NCBI GenBank assembly: GCA_944990035.1
Contig: CALYLX010000068.1
Span: 58,129-122,128, forward strand
Direction of reading: 5' to 3'
Length of the DNA: 64,000 bases
From: Clitopilus passeckerianus
Lineage: Eukaryota; Basidiomycota; Agaricomycetes; Agaricales; Entolomataceae
The notes beneath the pieces were generated by a model. That model was not told where the DNA came from, did not search any database, and saw only the letters and a list, made by a program, of their open reading frames with translations. Positions within the stretch are counted from its first letter, which is position 1; every line of letters starts with the position of its first letter. The position numbers and the translations under genes are program-made. Shown in pieces: positions 22,685 to 32,893 of the stretch.

Positions 22685-25383
22685 TTAGTTGCCCTTTAGC
22701 CCATGAGCGGCGCGGATAATGTCAGCAGCTAGAAAGAAGCCCAATCAGCATAGATTAGCCACACTGAATTAGGTTGTTCATACCCTTTTCCCCGACCACG
22801 TATGCAGTAGCTAGAATCATATCATGGGTCAGACTCACGAAGGAGAGAACTCTAGAAGGTGTTGCCTACTTTGGGTATGCGCAGCGAAGTGGAGTGGTGC
22901 AATCGAAATATCGACGACGCGGAGGTTGGCGGTTCCGTACACCTATTGGCGAGGTCGGTTAGTGAGGTGGGATCACAATGCGGTAACAAGAATCATGCCT
23001 TGAGGTCGGGGTCTACGACACCATTCTTCTCGCGAGGCAGCATTGAACATGATCCGATAGCGTCTACGTATGGATTTAGACATATCACGAATCGTCAGGG
23101 ATTATTCACTCACGCCATGCACTGATGTTGTTATTTTTGACAAACTCTGGCATAAGCAGGTAAGTTTCAGTCAATCACAAAGGCGGGCTACGTACCTCTC
23201 AACTTCTCGTCAGTGTCGCATTGAAGGCCAGGCTCAATCTCAGCACCAGCAATTCCGGACTTCAGTGGCTCAGTTGCCGCAATGCGGCGAATAAATTTGA
23301 GTTGCTGCACAAGATTTTCCAGATCTAAAAGGCAGAGGTTTAGAAATAACAACGGCGGAAGAACCTAGAACGTACCGATATCTTGTTCATAGTAGTGGGG
23401 ATCGATCTCGGGATGATCCGCTGGATTGCTAGTACTGGCATGCTGAGGGCGAATTAGCTGTGAGCAGAGCATCTAATAATCAAGATACGCTTGCATACAA
23501 TGGTTCCGCGGGAGAAAGGGTGTTGCAAGAAACAGAGCAATGACAGGTATGTCTTGCCTGGTTCGGGAGTGACTGCGGGTAGAACATATATGAGTTGGAT
23601 TGGTTGAATTGATTGACCAGCACGTCCGACTGACCGGTCAACGAGAACAGTCCTGGGAAGGCGACGACCTGGGCATCTGGCAAAGTTGGGTCTCGTATAG
23701 TAGCCAGCTGTATGTCAAGTTGTTCGGCAAGACCGGGGGCGGAGTTGGGAACAGCTTTCATTTGGTCAGCTTGCTTTTCAGCAGCAGCAATGTATCTATC
23801 CGTGCCCTCCGGGTCGATGGTAGCGTAAGGAAGATATGAATAGGCCGTGATGCCATGTGTGAACAATCCTTTGCCTTCAGCGCTGCAAGGGAGTTTAAGC
23901 AAGGTAGAGACTTGATAGATGAGACGATGCCTACTGGAGTCCGAGTTGAACCTTTGCGACTTCGGCATCTCGCAGAAGGTCGAAGGTCTGGTGCTTATCC
24001 TCTGGATTTAATTCATAGGTCAGCCCCACTAACGTGTGATCCTGCACGTTCTCCCCGACGCCCGGCAAATCGACCTTGACATCTACACCAAGCTTCTTGA
24101 GTGCTTCAGGCTGTCCGATGCCAGATAACTCAAGAATCTGTGGGCTCTTGATTGTCCTACACCCCCGTTAGTCGGCCAGCGCGCCGTGCACATGATTAGG
24201 AGGACTGACCCAGCGGACAGAACAACTTCCTTCCCAGCCTGTACAATATACTTCTGCCCGTCTTGGAGAAATTCTACACCGCTAGCAACCAGGTTTTCGC
24301 TCGAGCCATCGGCAAACAAAACGCGGGAGACAAAAGCCCCAGTAATAACCTTTGCGAAGATTAGAGCTACTTCGTGTATCACATTGTATAACCCCACCGT
24401 TAGATTTGGCTGATCCTTCACAGGAATCAGGTATCCGGTGGCAGAATAGGATCGTGTCCATGTCTTGCGGTCAAGGTTTGAGGGGCAGATCCAAGCCCCG
24501 CTAATCTATTGTCGCCATGACTTTAGTAAAGTAGGAAGGATAGATCTCGAGGAATTGCGCACATCTCCCCCGTATGGGTCAGCAATTGTCCTAACGCCCA
24601 AGTTGGTGAGGGTTTTGCTAAAGAGCTTGTCGACCGAATGCACGTGCGAAGGGATCGTGACTTGTATGGGACCGCTGGTTCCCCGTAACTTGGGATCGTA
24701 CGTGTGTGGGTAGACTTTGCATTGTTCCTCATCCGCAGGGGAGAAGCTAAACGAAGGGTTTCATGACATGTCTTATTCAGATGAGAGTTGTACTTACGTT
24801 TCTGACTTCTTGGAGTACTCGGCAAATGACTTCCAGTTCCAACCAGGGTTTCCAAGTTTTTCGAAAGCGTCTATGTCTGCGGCAGGCGGTTTGACCCAAA
24901 CGTAGAAATTAACGGAGGAGCTACCACCTAGATGGGGGATGCGATGAGTTGGGTTGTACGGGTAAGGTGATTGAGGCCCTGATACATACCAAGGCCCTTG
25001 CCGCGAGACCACCCGATCTGCTTGTCATTTGAATACTTCTGTTTGGTGGTTGCAAAGCCCCAGTCGTACTACAAGACCCATGAGTTACAGTACATCCAAT
25101 CAATAGAAGGATTACCTTGGGGTCACCAAGAGACAAGCCAAATTGTGTAGGAATAGCGACCTTGGGGTCTCCAACTGTATTCTCTCCGGCTTCAAGAACA
25201 AGAACTGTGATGGATGGATCCTCCGATAGTCGACTAGCCAGGGCGAGACCTGCAGTCTTGAAGGATTGACGTTCAGTTTACAGGCATTTCCATCAGAAGT
25301 TCATAGAGATAGCTCACCCCTCCACCAACAATAACGAAGTCGAAGGATTTGTTGTTGAGCTCAGCGCCGTGGGGGGTTATCAT
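22685..25383 (-). CDS. GMC-family FAD oxidoreductase (choline dehydrogenase/aryl-alcohol oxidase type)
   Basis: Seventeen exons sum exactly to 609 residues (25383-25318, 25256-25116, 25068-24990, 24927-24798, 24746-24563, 24505-24398, 24349-24210, 24156-23935, 23882-23635, 23572-23499, 23442-23376, 23324-23196, 23146-23114, 23063-22999, 22942-22870, 22810-22784, 22728-22685). The N-terminus carries FDFVIVGGGTAGLALASRL (ADP-binding fold). GMC signatures follow: RGKGLGGSSSVNFYVW and AGTIKSPQILELSGIG. The catalytic pair is His about 541 (WHAIGSCSM) and His about 584 (PLHFAAHTQ). The enzyme should oxidise an alcohol and pass electrons to oxygen or a quinone, possibly supplying peroxide for lignocellulose attack. 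No signal peptide is seen, so secretion is not supported. Intron 24350-24397 is 48 bp, in frame and stopless. Intron 22943-22998 has a GC donor (AAG|GCATGA), where the broken paralogue has GT. Confidence 0.92.
22943..22998 (-). other. GC-AG intron in the intact GMC gene
   Basis: Minus-strand donor AAG|GCATGA, acceptor CAATAG|GTGTACGG, 56 bp. Removing it joins PREKNGVVDPDLK to VYGTANLRVVD, the expected family sequence. No GT donor near the junction keeps the frame. In the neighbouring broken copy the same position reads CTCAAC|GTTAGA. Confidence 0.75.
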
Positions 25384-26024
25384 TCTAAATACTAGAGTAC
25401 GTTGGCAAAATTTTGCTGTATCTTACGAGCGTTCTGAGACAGAGGTGAGCTTAAGAGGCCGATAAGCTGATTGACGCCCTAAATAGCCTACCTGTGATGG
25501 AAGTTCATGCTGTGGTCAGATGCTTTTCTACAAAACGCACTAATCACCAACATGATCAAAGGGACCCAGCTAGAAGTTCCGCGAACATACCAGCCGAGAC
25601 ATATCGTGAAAGCATCAAGGAAACTGTACTGATAATCTGGGAAGCCAAGGGTTTCTTCTGCTCCATAAGGTGCTTAACAGTAGATTTCATGTTCATGACA
25701 GCGATGGTGATTGTGGCAAAGGTCAAATAACCCTGGGCCAATCAGAGGACCAGTGAATGGAAAACAAATTTTGGACAGAGCTTGGTCTGGTCCAATTTTT
25801 GCTGCCCATTAGACTTCAAAATAGCCTGCCATCGGTGGGTGGGCTGTCAGTGGGATGGCTTGGTTCTGGTCAACTGCGAGAAGCTATGTCCGAGAGGCGA
25901 CAGCGCTTCCGATGAATCGATGGCACACAAATAGTAGACAAATAAAGTTTAACAGCGAAAACAAAATTCTGATAATACAGCATTTGAAAGCAAGCTACCA
26001 CGGTCAAAATCGTGCTTGGACCAC
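25384..26024. other. Promoter region of the intact GMC gene / 3' flank of Lon
   Basis: 641 bp between the GMC start and the Lon stop; both genes run on the minus strand. CCAAT-like elements occur at about 25737 and 25790. No gene is seen. Confidence 0.4.
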
Positions 26025-29000
26025 TTAAAGACGACTCTCCATGAGGACTGCCTCTCTCCTCCACCCAAGAGTGTTCTTCCCAAACGCCGCATCAAGGGCT
26101 TCTCTGACAGTGCGTACGAAAACGAATTCCATTTCGTTTCTGATTTCCAGTGCTACATCGTGTTCAACGTCCTTGCGGTTTGCCCATGGGAGGATGACTT
26201 TGGTGATCTGTGCTCGATGTGCACCAAGTACCTGGAGACTCTCGGTTGGAATCAAATATAAAGATGAGAGATCGAGAAGACCGGACCTTTTCCTTGATAC
26301 CACCAACGGGGGTGACACGTCCACGCAGTGTAATCTCACCGGTCATTGCAATGTTTGTTGGTACACACGCCCCAGTCAGAAGGGAGACGAAGGCACAAAC
26401 CTGCAAACATGACACTATCAGCTATATTCGCAGATGAAGTAGGTATCTTTTGTACCATGGCAATGCCAGCGCTTGGGCCATCCTTCTTCTGGGCCCCGGA
26501 TGGAAGATGTAAGTGGATGTCAATTGGGTCCGGAACCTTCAATGGGTCTTGGGTGTGGGTGTTCGTAACACGCAGTTCATATGCATGGGTCTTGACCCAA
26601 CTCAGGGCCAGCTCGCCGCTCTCCTTGATCACCTAGGGGCGGATGGTAAGCCATCAGGAACGAAATCACAAAGATACATCTTACCTCTCCCAAGCTTCCG
26701 GTGAGCTTGAGCCGGCCACTGCCTGGGACGACAATAGTCTCAACTGGTAGGATGCCGCCTTCACCCTGGCCCATAACGACCAACCCATACACGACACCTC
26801 GTCTTTCTTCCCTTTCCCTCTCCTCGCCGTCCCATCTAGCAACTCCGAGAATCTTCTCGATCTCGTGCTCTTCTACGACTCTTCTATAGGCATTCCTCCC
26901 ATTCGCATTTGGTCCTTGAGTAATAACCACCGCGCCGGCATTCTTGCCATCATCTTGGGCTTCATCGCTTTGGTCCATAAACTCTGCCCATTCAACTGCC
27001 TTGTAACGCACGACACCACCGATGGCTCTCTCGAGACTACGGACACCAGCTTCGCGTGTATAGCGAGTGGCAATGTGTAACAAGGCGAGTTCGGTGATTG
27101 TTATGTGAGACTCGTCAAGACCGTTGGCCTGCAGTTGCTTCGGGAGAAGGAAGCGGCGAGCAATGTGCATCTTCTCATCATATGTATACCCTGGACCTGA
27201 ATTAGCACCCAATTTGATCGGTGGAGGAATTAGTCTCACCAGAAAGCTGGACAACCTCGCATCTGTCAAGTAGAGGTGCAGAAATAGTTTCTAGGGAGTT
27301 CGCAGTACAAATGAACAGAACTTGACTCAGATCGATGGGGACGTTGACATAATGATCCTGCATAGAGTCAGTTTTCGTCAGAGTGTTGGAAGGAGTGGGT
27401 AAACCCACGTTGAAGGTGTGATTCTGTTCAGGGTCTAGGACCTCCAGTAAAGCAGCACCGGGATCACCATGGAAGTTGTTCTGCCCAATCTTATCGATCT
27501 CATCTCTGCAAAAAGGGTCATATTTCAAGCAGAGAAGACATACGAAAATTCGTATAAGAGCTTACAGCAACACCACAGCGTCCAGTCTTCCGGCCTTTCG
27601 AAGGGCTTGGACAATCAAGCCAGGGCCACTAGCGACATATGTTCGCCGGTGACCTCTGATCTCAGCCTCATCGCGGACGCCTCCCAGAGAAATACGTTGG
27701 AAGGGGCGACCTAGCGCTTTGGCTATAGATTGACCGAGGGAAGTCTTTCCAGTACCGGGAGGTCCAACGAACCTGTCATGTTGTTAGATGGAAGCAGGCG
27801 ATTTTTAAAGCGAGGGTAATCACGTACAAGAGGATCGGCCCCTTGACGCCCTTCTTGTTGTTCCTGTTCATCTTCAAGTTTGATCGAGGGGGAGAGAGCT
27901 TTGACAGGGCTGGCGGCCCTGTATATGGAATGACGGCGGCCTGCGAGGAAGTCTTTTCGTCCTTGATAGTTAATTGGTTTTCAAGCGAAGCAATCTGCTG
28001 TTGTTGGGCCCTCGCCTCTCTCTCAGCATTAATCTCCTTCAGTCGGACCACGGCTAGGTATTCGATCAATCGCTTCTTTATCTTCTCTAGACCAAAATGG
28101 TCGGAATCAAGCTGAGCCCTGGCATTTGCGAGGAATGCTCTGTCCTTGACAGGTGCATGAACCTCAGCTTGGGCAGCCGACGAGGAGGGAATGGGAGTTG
28201 AATTTGGCCAAGGTATAGCAGTTAACCATTCCAGCTGTCAAAAGCATGTTAGGAAGCTGCCTTCATGGGACTGGCAGGCATGTGGAGAGCCTTACGTATG
28301 TCCTGATCACTCCATGCTCAACACTACCTTGAGGGATTCGCTTTAATCTTCTCCATTCCCGTACGCCCATCTTACGCTCTTCTGAGCCCTCTTCCATAGC
28401 CAGAATCCTTCGTTTCAACTCAGCCAAATCATCAGCTTCTTGCTGTTCATCATCTTCCAGCTCCGACGAGCCACTTGGTCCTTCCGTTCCGCCGGGGCCA
28501 TTAGTGCTTTGTGAGGGTCGTGTGAGCGTATTTAGCTCGCGTTGAATTGCAGCTAGTTGTTGGCGCAGGAAAAACTCTTTTTGTTGCTTGGAAAGAGATT
28601 CATCAACTGCACTCGCGATCTTCTTCGAAACCTCGGAAATAGAAGTCTGCTTCATGAAGATTTCGGTCGCTAGTTTGACTCGAGCATCGGCGTCCTGAGT
28701 GCTCAAAATAGCTGAAGAAAATATATTAATGATGAATACGAACCTACAATTGAATGAATAGAACTCACCAAGTTTATCATTGTATTCTCCATTAACGCTG
28801 CCAATAAGAACGTCGGACATCCAAGGTGCCCGAGAACTTGTGAGATCTTCCAGCATTCCAGCAATCTTGTTGTATGTATCCTTCTTGGCTTGCTGAGTGG
28901 AATCTCGAGCAAGCCTATCGAGGAGTTTGAGCGCGGCAAGCTTGAACTTCTCGACCACCTCCCTTGATGGTGTGCGTTCTGCTGGGGGATACTCTACATC

Positions 29001-29363
29001 GAGTAAAGGCAAATATCCCTTTCCTTCTGCTGCTATTATAGATGGATCTCCGGGTGCGATGAGGCGAACTCGAGTGAGGCCGTGGAGAGATACAAGATAT
29101 GGCTGTCGCGGATTACGGACTGTTGGTTTAATGAGACGTAATACACGAGCCGCCGTCCCCCACCCGGAAAGCACCGGGGTCGAATTATCAGACGTCGGAT
29201 TCGTTATAGGTATTGCTGCAATGACTGGGAGTGTATCCGACTCGTCGATGAGCGATAATATAGCCTCGCCGATGGGCTGTGAGACAGGTATTGTGAAGCG
29301 AGAATGGGGTAGGAGGATGAGGGGATGAGCGAGAGCGAGAACAGAGAGCTTTGAGCTGGCCAT
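26025..29363 (-). CDS. Peroxisomal Lon (LONP2-type) ATP-dependent protease
   Basis: Ten exons (29363-28769, 28711-28296, 28234-27828, 27772-27566, 27505-27409, 27357-27240, 27190-26685, 26632-26456, 26400-26287, 26231-26025) sum to 947 residues. The order is an N-terminal LON substrate domain ([17 protein letters not shown] onward), then a coiled-coil linker, then an AAA+ module. The AAA+ module has Walker A GPPGTGKT about residue 475 and Walker B VVLLDEIDK. The protease domain has Ser about 836 in DGPSAGIAM and Lys about 877 in VGGIKEK, the Ser-Lys dyad. The C-terminus is SRL, a PTS1 signal, and no mitochondrial presequence is visible. This makes it the peroxisomal paralogue, not mitochondrial PIM1. 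It degrades damaged or oxidised matrix proteins. An Arg/Ala/Gln-rich insert plus Ser/Thr/Lys residues (about 370-460) precedes Walker A. Confidence 0.95.
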
Positions 29364-30968
29364 CTTTCTTCTCCGTAGCTCTGCTCGACAGCGACCAAAA
29401 GACCTTAAAGGATGGACTGGGATGGTGAATGACCAAGCTGAAAGGAGGTGTGCGGCTCTACACCAAGGGACCAGGATAGCAGCTGAATATCGGGCACACG
29501 TGATGCCGACACATTGCTTCCGGTCCGGCTTCTTGTTCAGTAACCCGGAAGTTCGCCACTGTCATGTCATCCAAACTTCAAAAGACTGCATCCCAATTTT
29601 GAGTTTTTGTCTACGCTTTGTAGGTAGGTAATCACACCGCTCGAACGGCGTGCTCAGACATTAGACCGTATGTCATAATTGGTCGGAAATGCAAATTTAT
29701 CGTTGGTACTGTTTACAAGAGAAATCCAGCTGAATTGGGTCATACAGGTCCAATATGAACCTACTAACGTTTAGTATGGCAAGAGTATACTTGGACAGCC
29801 TACCATCCTCTTGGTCACATATGATAATGCCTTTCCTTTTGCCTTTCAGGCTTTGCTTTGAAGGGTTTATGCCAGACACCAAACATTTGACAGTTCTGGT
29901 GTCTCGTGGCCCCAATCCAAAGCTTGTTAACGCCGCTCCCTTCAGAGCTCGTCTAGGAAGCATGGGGCCTTTGAGTACCAGTACGAGGGCAGATGGTCCC
30001 GATTTAAATGGTAACAGTGCGAGGTCCGAACGGCAAACAACTGTGCACTGCGAGCCTACGGTTGGGGACACGCAAACTCATCTAATCGGGTATCTCCGTG
30101 AGGGAATGGTTTTTCGCAAAACCCTCTTGTGGTTGAACTCAGGATGGCGAAATACGTCGAAAAACACACTTCCGAAAATTTTCCCATGACTTTTGTACCG
30201 CGCCAAATCGTTGGTCAAGTTCATCACTTCAGAATTAGCGGGGGCACGCCAAAATTGGAAGGGTCCCCGTACTTTTGACGGTTATACTTCAATAGGAGAA
30301 GAGCCAACCGCATTTGGGGCCGTTTGCGAACAAATGCCAAACTTTCCGGGCCAAAAATAGCTGACATAAGTGCTTGTGGGAGCAAATTTTGAAGGTATTT
30401 TTAGGTCCAATTTTTTGTTGTTTCCAAGCTTGGCTTGACGAAAGGAGTCAAAAAGTGCAATCTCGGAAAGGCAGGGCCAAAATTTCCACCACGCCAAATT
30501 TTTGGGGTCAAAAATGCCTAACTTGCGAACTACGGCAATTTGGTACAAATGATTGATGCTAATCGACTCAGAGAATCAAATTTCAAAAGGAGTCAATTCC
30601 GATGGTTTTCGGACTTTTCCTGCCTTTTGTGGACTCTCAGTTGCCGGTCGGAGATATTTGATGTGTTTGCTTGTCCCCAACTGTAGATGTCCTTAGCTTC
30701 AATTGTTTTTCTTTACCCTAGGAACTCGACAAATGTCGGACATCAGTGGATGTGGTCGGTGGTAAAGCCAACAGGCTCAGCACCGCATTAACACTACCCC
30801 AAAGATGTGAATGACGCCCCAAGGTCCGACGCTTTGCCTGAAGCCCAGTTTTGTGGTAATGCAACGCGTGTATTTGGGTTCTATTGATACATCTGTTGTG
30901 AGTACAGTTGGGAGATATTCTACAAAAGGCGTCCATTTAGTCCGATAGATGTTGTGAGCCCGCTCACT
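29364..30968. other. 1.6 kb intergenic region with CCAAAATT-type repeated words
   Basis: The Lon promoter lies at the left end. Between about 30240 and 30560 there are many copies of short related words (GCCAAA, CAAATTTT, AATTTTTGG, GGGCCAAAA) in both orientations, in unusually A/T-run-rich text. No coding region with recognisable domains or coherent splice sites was found. It could be a worn repeat or transposon remnant. Confidence 0.45.
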
Positions 30969-32297
30969 CTAGTATACAGCAACAAGAGAACTACGCCCCT
31001 GATGCGCGGCCTTTGACCCGAATACCTCGCGCTTCTCCGTAAATTTCTGGAAACTGCGCTCGATGTCATCGGGAATACCGATTATCTCGTGTAGGGCACG
31101 ACCTGTGTAGTCGAAGTCGCACTCCATGTAGTACATCCAGTAAGCGAGGTATCCGGCAACATGACCTGCTTTGGAATTATGCAGGTCCGCCAGAGTACGT
31201 CCTGATGGAGAGGAGGGCCCATCGACGATTTCCTTCAATCTATCATTGAAAGCCTCGTGAACAGCCAGCCGTTCTTCCCGCGACCCGTAGCCAAGGTCAA
31301 CGAAATCTCCAGACACCTCGAATGTCGGAACTGCAAATGCCTCCCAAGGAACCGTGCCTGCGCAGTCCCAATCAAGGACCCCGACAATGTGGCCATTCTC
31401 ATCGACAAGGATATTTTGACTGTGGAGATCCCCGTGTCGTACGGGGAACGGCCCGTTATCGTCCCTCTCATCAAGAAGAGACATAATCGCCGCCCTCCAG
31501 AGAGAAGCGACAAATCGTCGTTTGAGGCGTCGAGTCTCGTCTTCGTCGCCCTCGGCGTCGTCCACGTCGGCGAGCATTTGATAAGCCTCCGCCTGGATCT
31601 CGAAGTAGTCTTTCGCTGAGGTGAATGGCCCAACTCCGTAGTCGGCTTGGGGTCCGATCGATATGCTCCCGTCCGCGTTGAGCACAAAGGAACCGATGCG
31701 ATCGAAAGTTATGCGACTGAGTTGGACGTGGATGTCTGCAAGATCGGACAGATATTGCAAGAGGATGGAACGTTTGCTTTCATCACCCTGCAAGGGGTCC
31801 CCTTCTTCGCTCATCGCAACGCCTAAGTCCTCGATCGTAGTCCCTTGCACGGCTGTCATCATGACGAAGGGTGGGGCATCAGGGCCGAGTTGGGAATGAG
31901 GTGAACTCGCTGCGCTGAAGGCGATGACTGATGGAACAGGGATGGTTGTGCGTTTCTCCACCAGACGCAACGCTGCGACTTCGTTCAATATCTTGCGTTC
32001 GAGTTGAGCGGCAGTGTGGAAGTATTCATCGTCTGTGCACATCCCTAGCCTTAGCACCCACAATAGACCATCCTGAAATTCGACCTCGAAGACGGTGAAC
32101 GATTGGCCCCACGTGAATTTCTCGATGCGAATAGAACACGGCCTTTTTGTTGGGTGCAGAGAAGTGGCAAAAGCCTCAACAGCTCGTATATGTGTTTGAA
32201 GATAGGATACCACCAGGGTTATCCTGTGTACATGATCTGGTTCGAGGGATGAGAGTGCTTCTTGGGGGTTGGGCCATGTATCACTAATGCGGGTCAT
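30969..32297 (-). CDS. APH-family (aminoglycoside phosphotransferase-like) kinase-fold protein, intronless
   Basis: A single uninterrupted frame of 442 residues starts at the ATG at 32297. The phosphotransferase hallmarks are the Brenner-type loop RHGDLHSQNILVDENG (catalytic Asp about residue 291) and the metal-binding VLDWDCAG about 309. The N-lobe ATP-binding strand is around FEVEFQDGLLWVLRLG. Family members phosphorylate small molecules or stay orphan; agaric genomes carry many, and antibiotic resistance should not be assumed. No signal peptide or membrane helix is present. The lack of introns is unusual beside genes with 6-17 exons, and suggests retroposition, transfer, or a lineage that lost introns. 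Confidence 0.85.
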   Translation of the reverse strand: MTRISDTWPNPQEALSSLEPDHVHRITLVVSYLQTHIRAVEAFATSLHPTKRPCSIRIEKFTWGQSFTVFEVEFQDGLLWVLRLGMCTDDEYFHTAAQLERKILNEVAALRLVEKRTTIPVPSVIAFSAASSPHSQLGPDAPPFVMMTAVQGTTIEDLGVAMSEEGDPLQGDESKRSILLQYLSDLADIHVQLSRITFDRIGSFVLNADGSISIGPQADYGVGPFTSAKDYFEIQAEAYQMLADVDDAEGDEDETRRLKRRFVASLWRAAIMSLLDERDDNGPFPVRHGDLHSQNILVDENGHIVGVLDWDCAGTVPWEAFAVPTFEVSGDFVDLGYGSREERLAVHEAFNDRLKEIVDGPSSPSGRTLADLHNSKAGHVAGYLAYWMYYMECDFDYTGRALHEIIGIPDDIERSFQKFTEKREVFGSKAAHQGRSSLVAVY

Positions 32298-32893
32298 CTT
32301 GTAAGGATCCTCGAGGTTTTTGGCGCGTAATATAGGGCCGGAGAATTCAGGCGGTGAGGCATGATGAATAGTTGGCCATCATCAGCTCCGTGTCATCCAA
32401 GATTCCATGATGCAGGCCAGCCGCCGTAATACCGCCCCTCCGTGCCCCATTTTGGGTATACCAAGTGGCCATGCCGCCTATCCTCCCTACACTCGGAGAA
32501 TCTATTGCCCTGGAGCGAGGCGGCTTAAATGGGCGCTATATGACCTGCTGAACAGTGGCTCGATGTGGGGTGAGAGTCTCGTCCCCTCCATTCATCATGT
32601 CGCTAATGGATGAGCGTATCTGAGCACCATGCAGTATCCACGAGTTCTTCGGGAGAGCAGTCAGTGAGGAGCGTGTTTGTGGCTACAGCTGGGGGACCGC
32701 GCGTGTCGGGATCTTGCGGACCATCCTTATTTTGGGGGAAATCCCGCCACACCTTACCAAGCAAACCACAACATTGGCAGGACGTTGAGGGAAGGTACTT
32801 AAGATGTACCCAAACTTGACGCACAAGAACCGATACAGGCAAATAAGAGTTTGATTCGTTTGCGAAGCTGCTTCAAGTAGTCTGAACATATTG
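32298..32893. other. Intergenic, nothing recognised
   Basis: Upstream region of the APH-like gene and 3' flank of the membrane-protein gene. Only short stop-bounded frames without domains. Confidence 0.5.
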
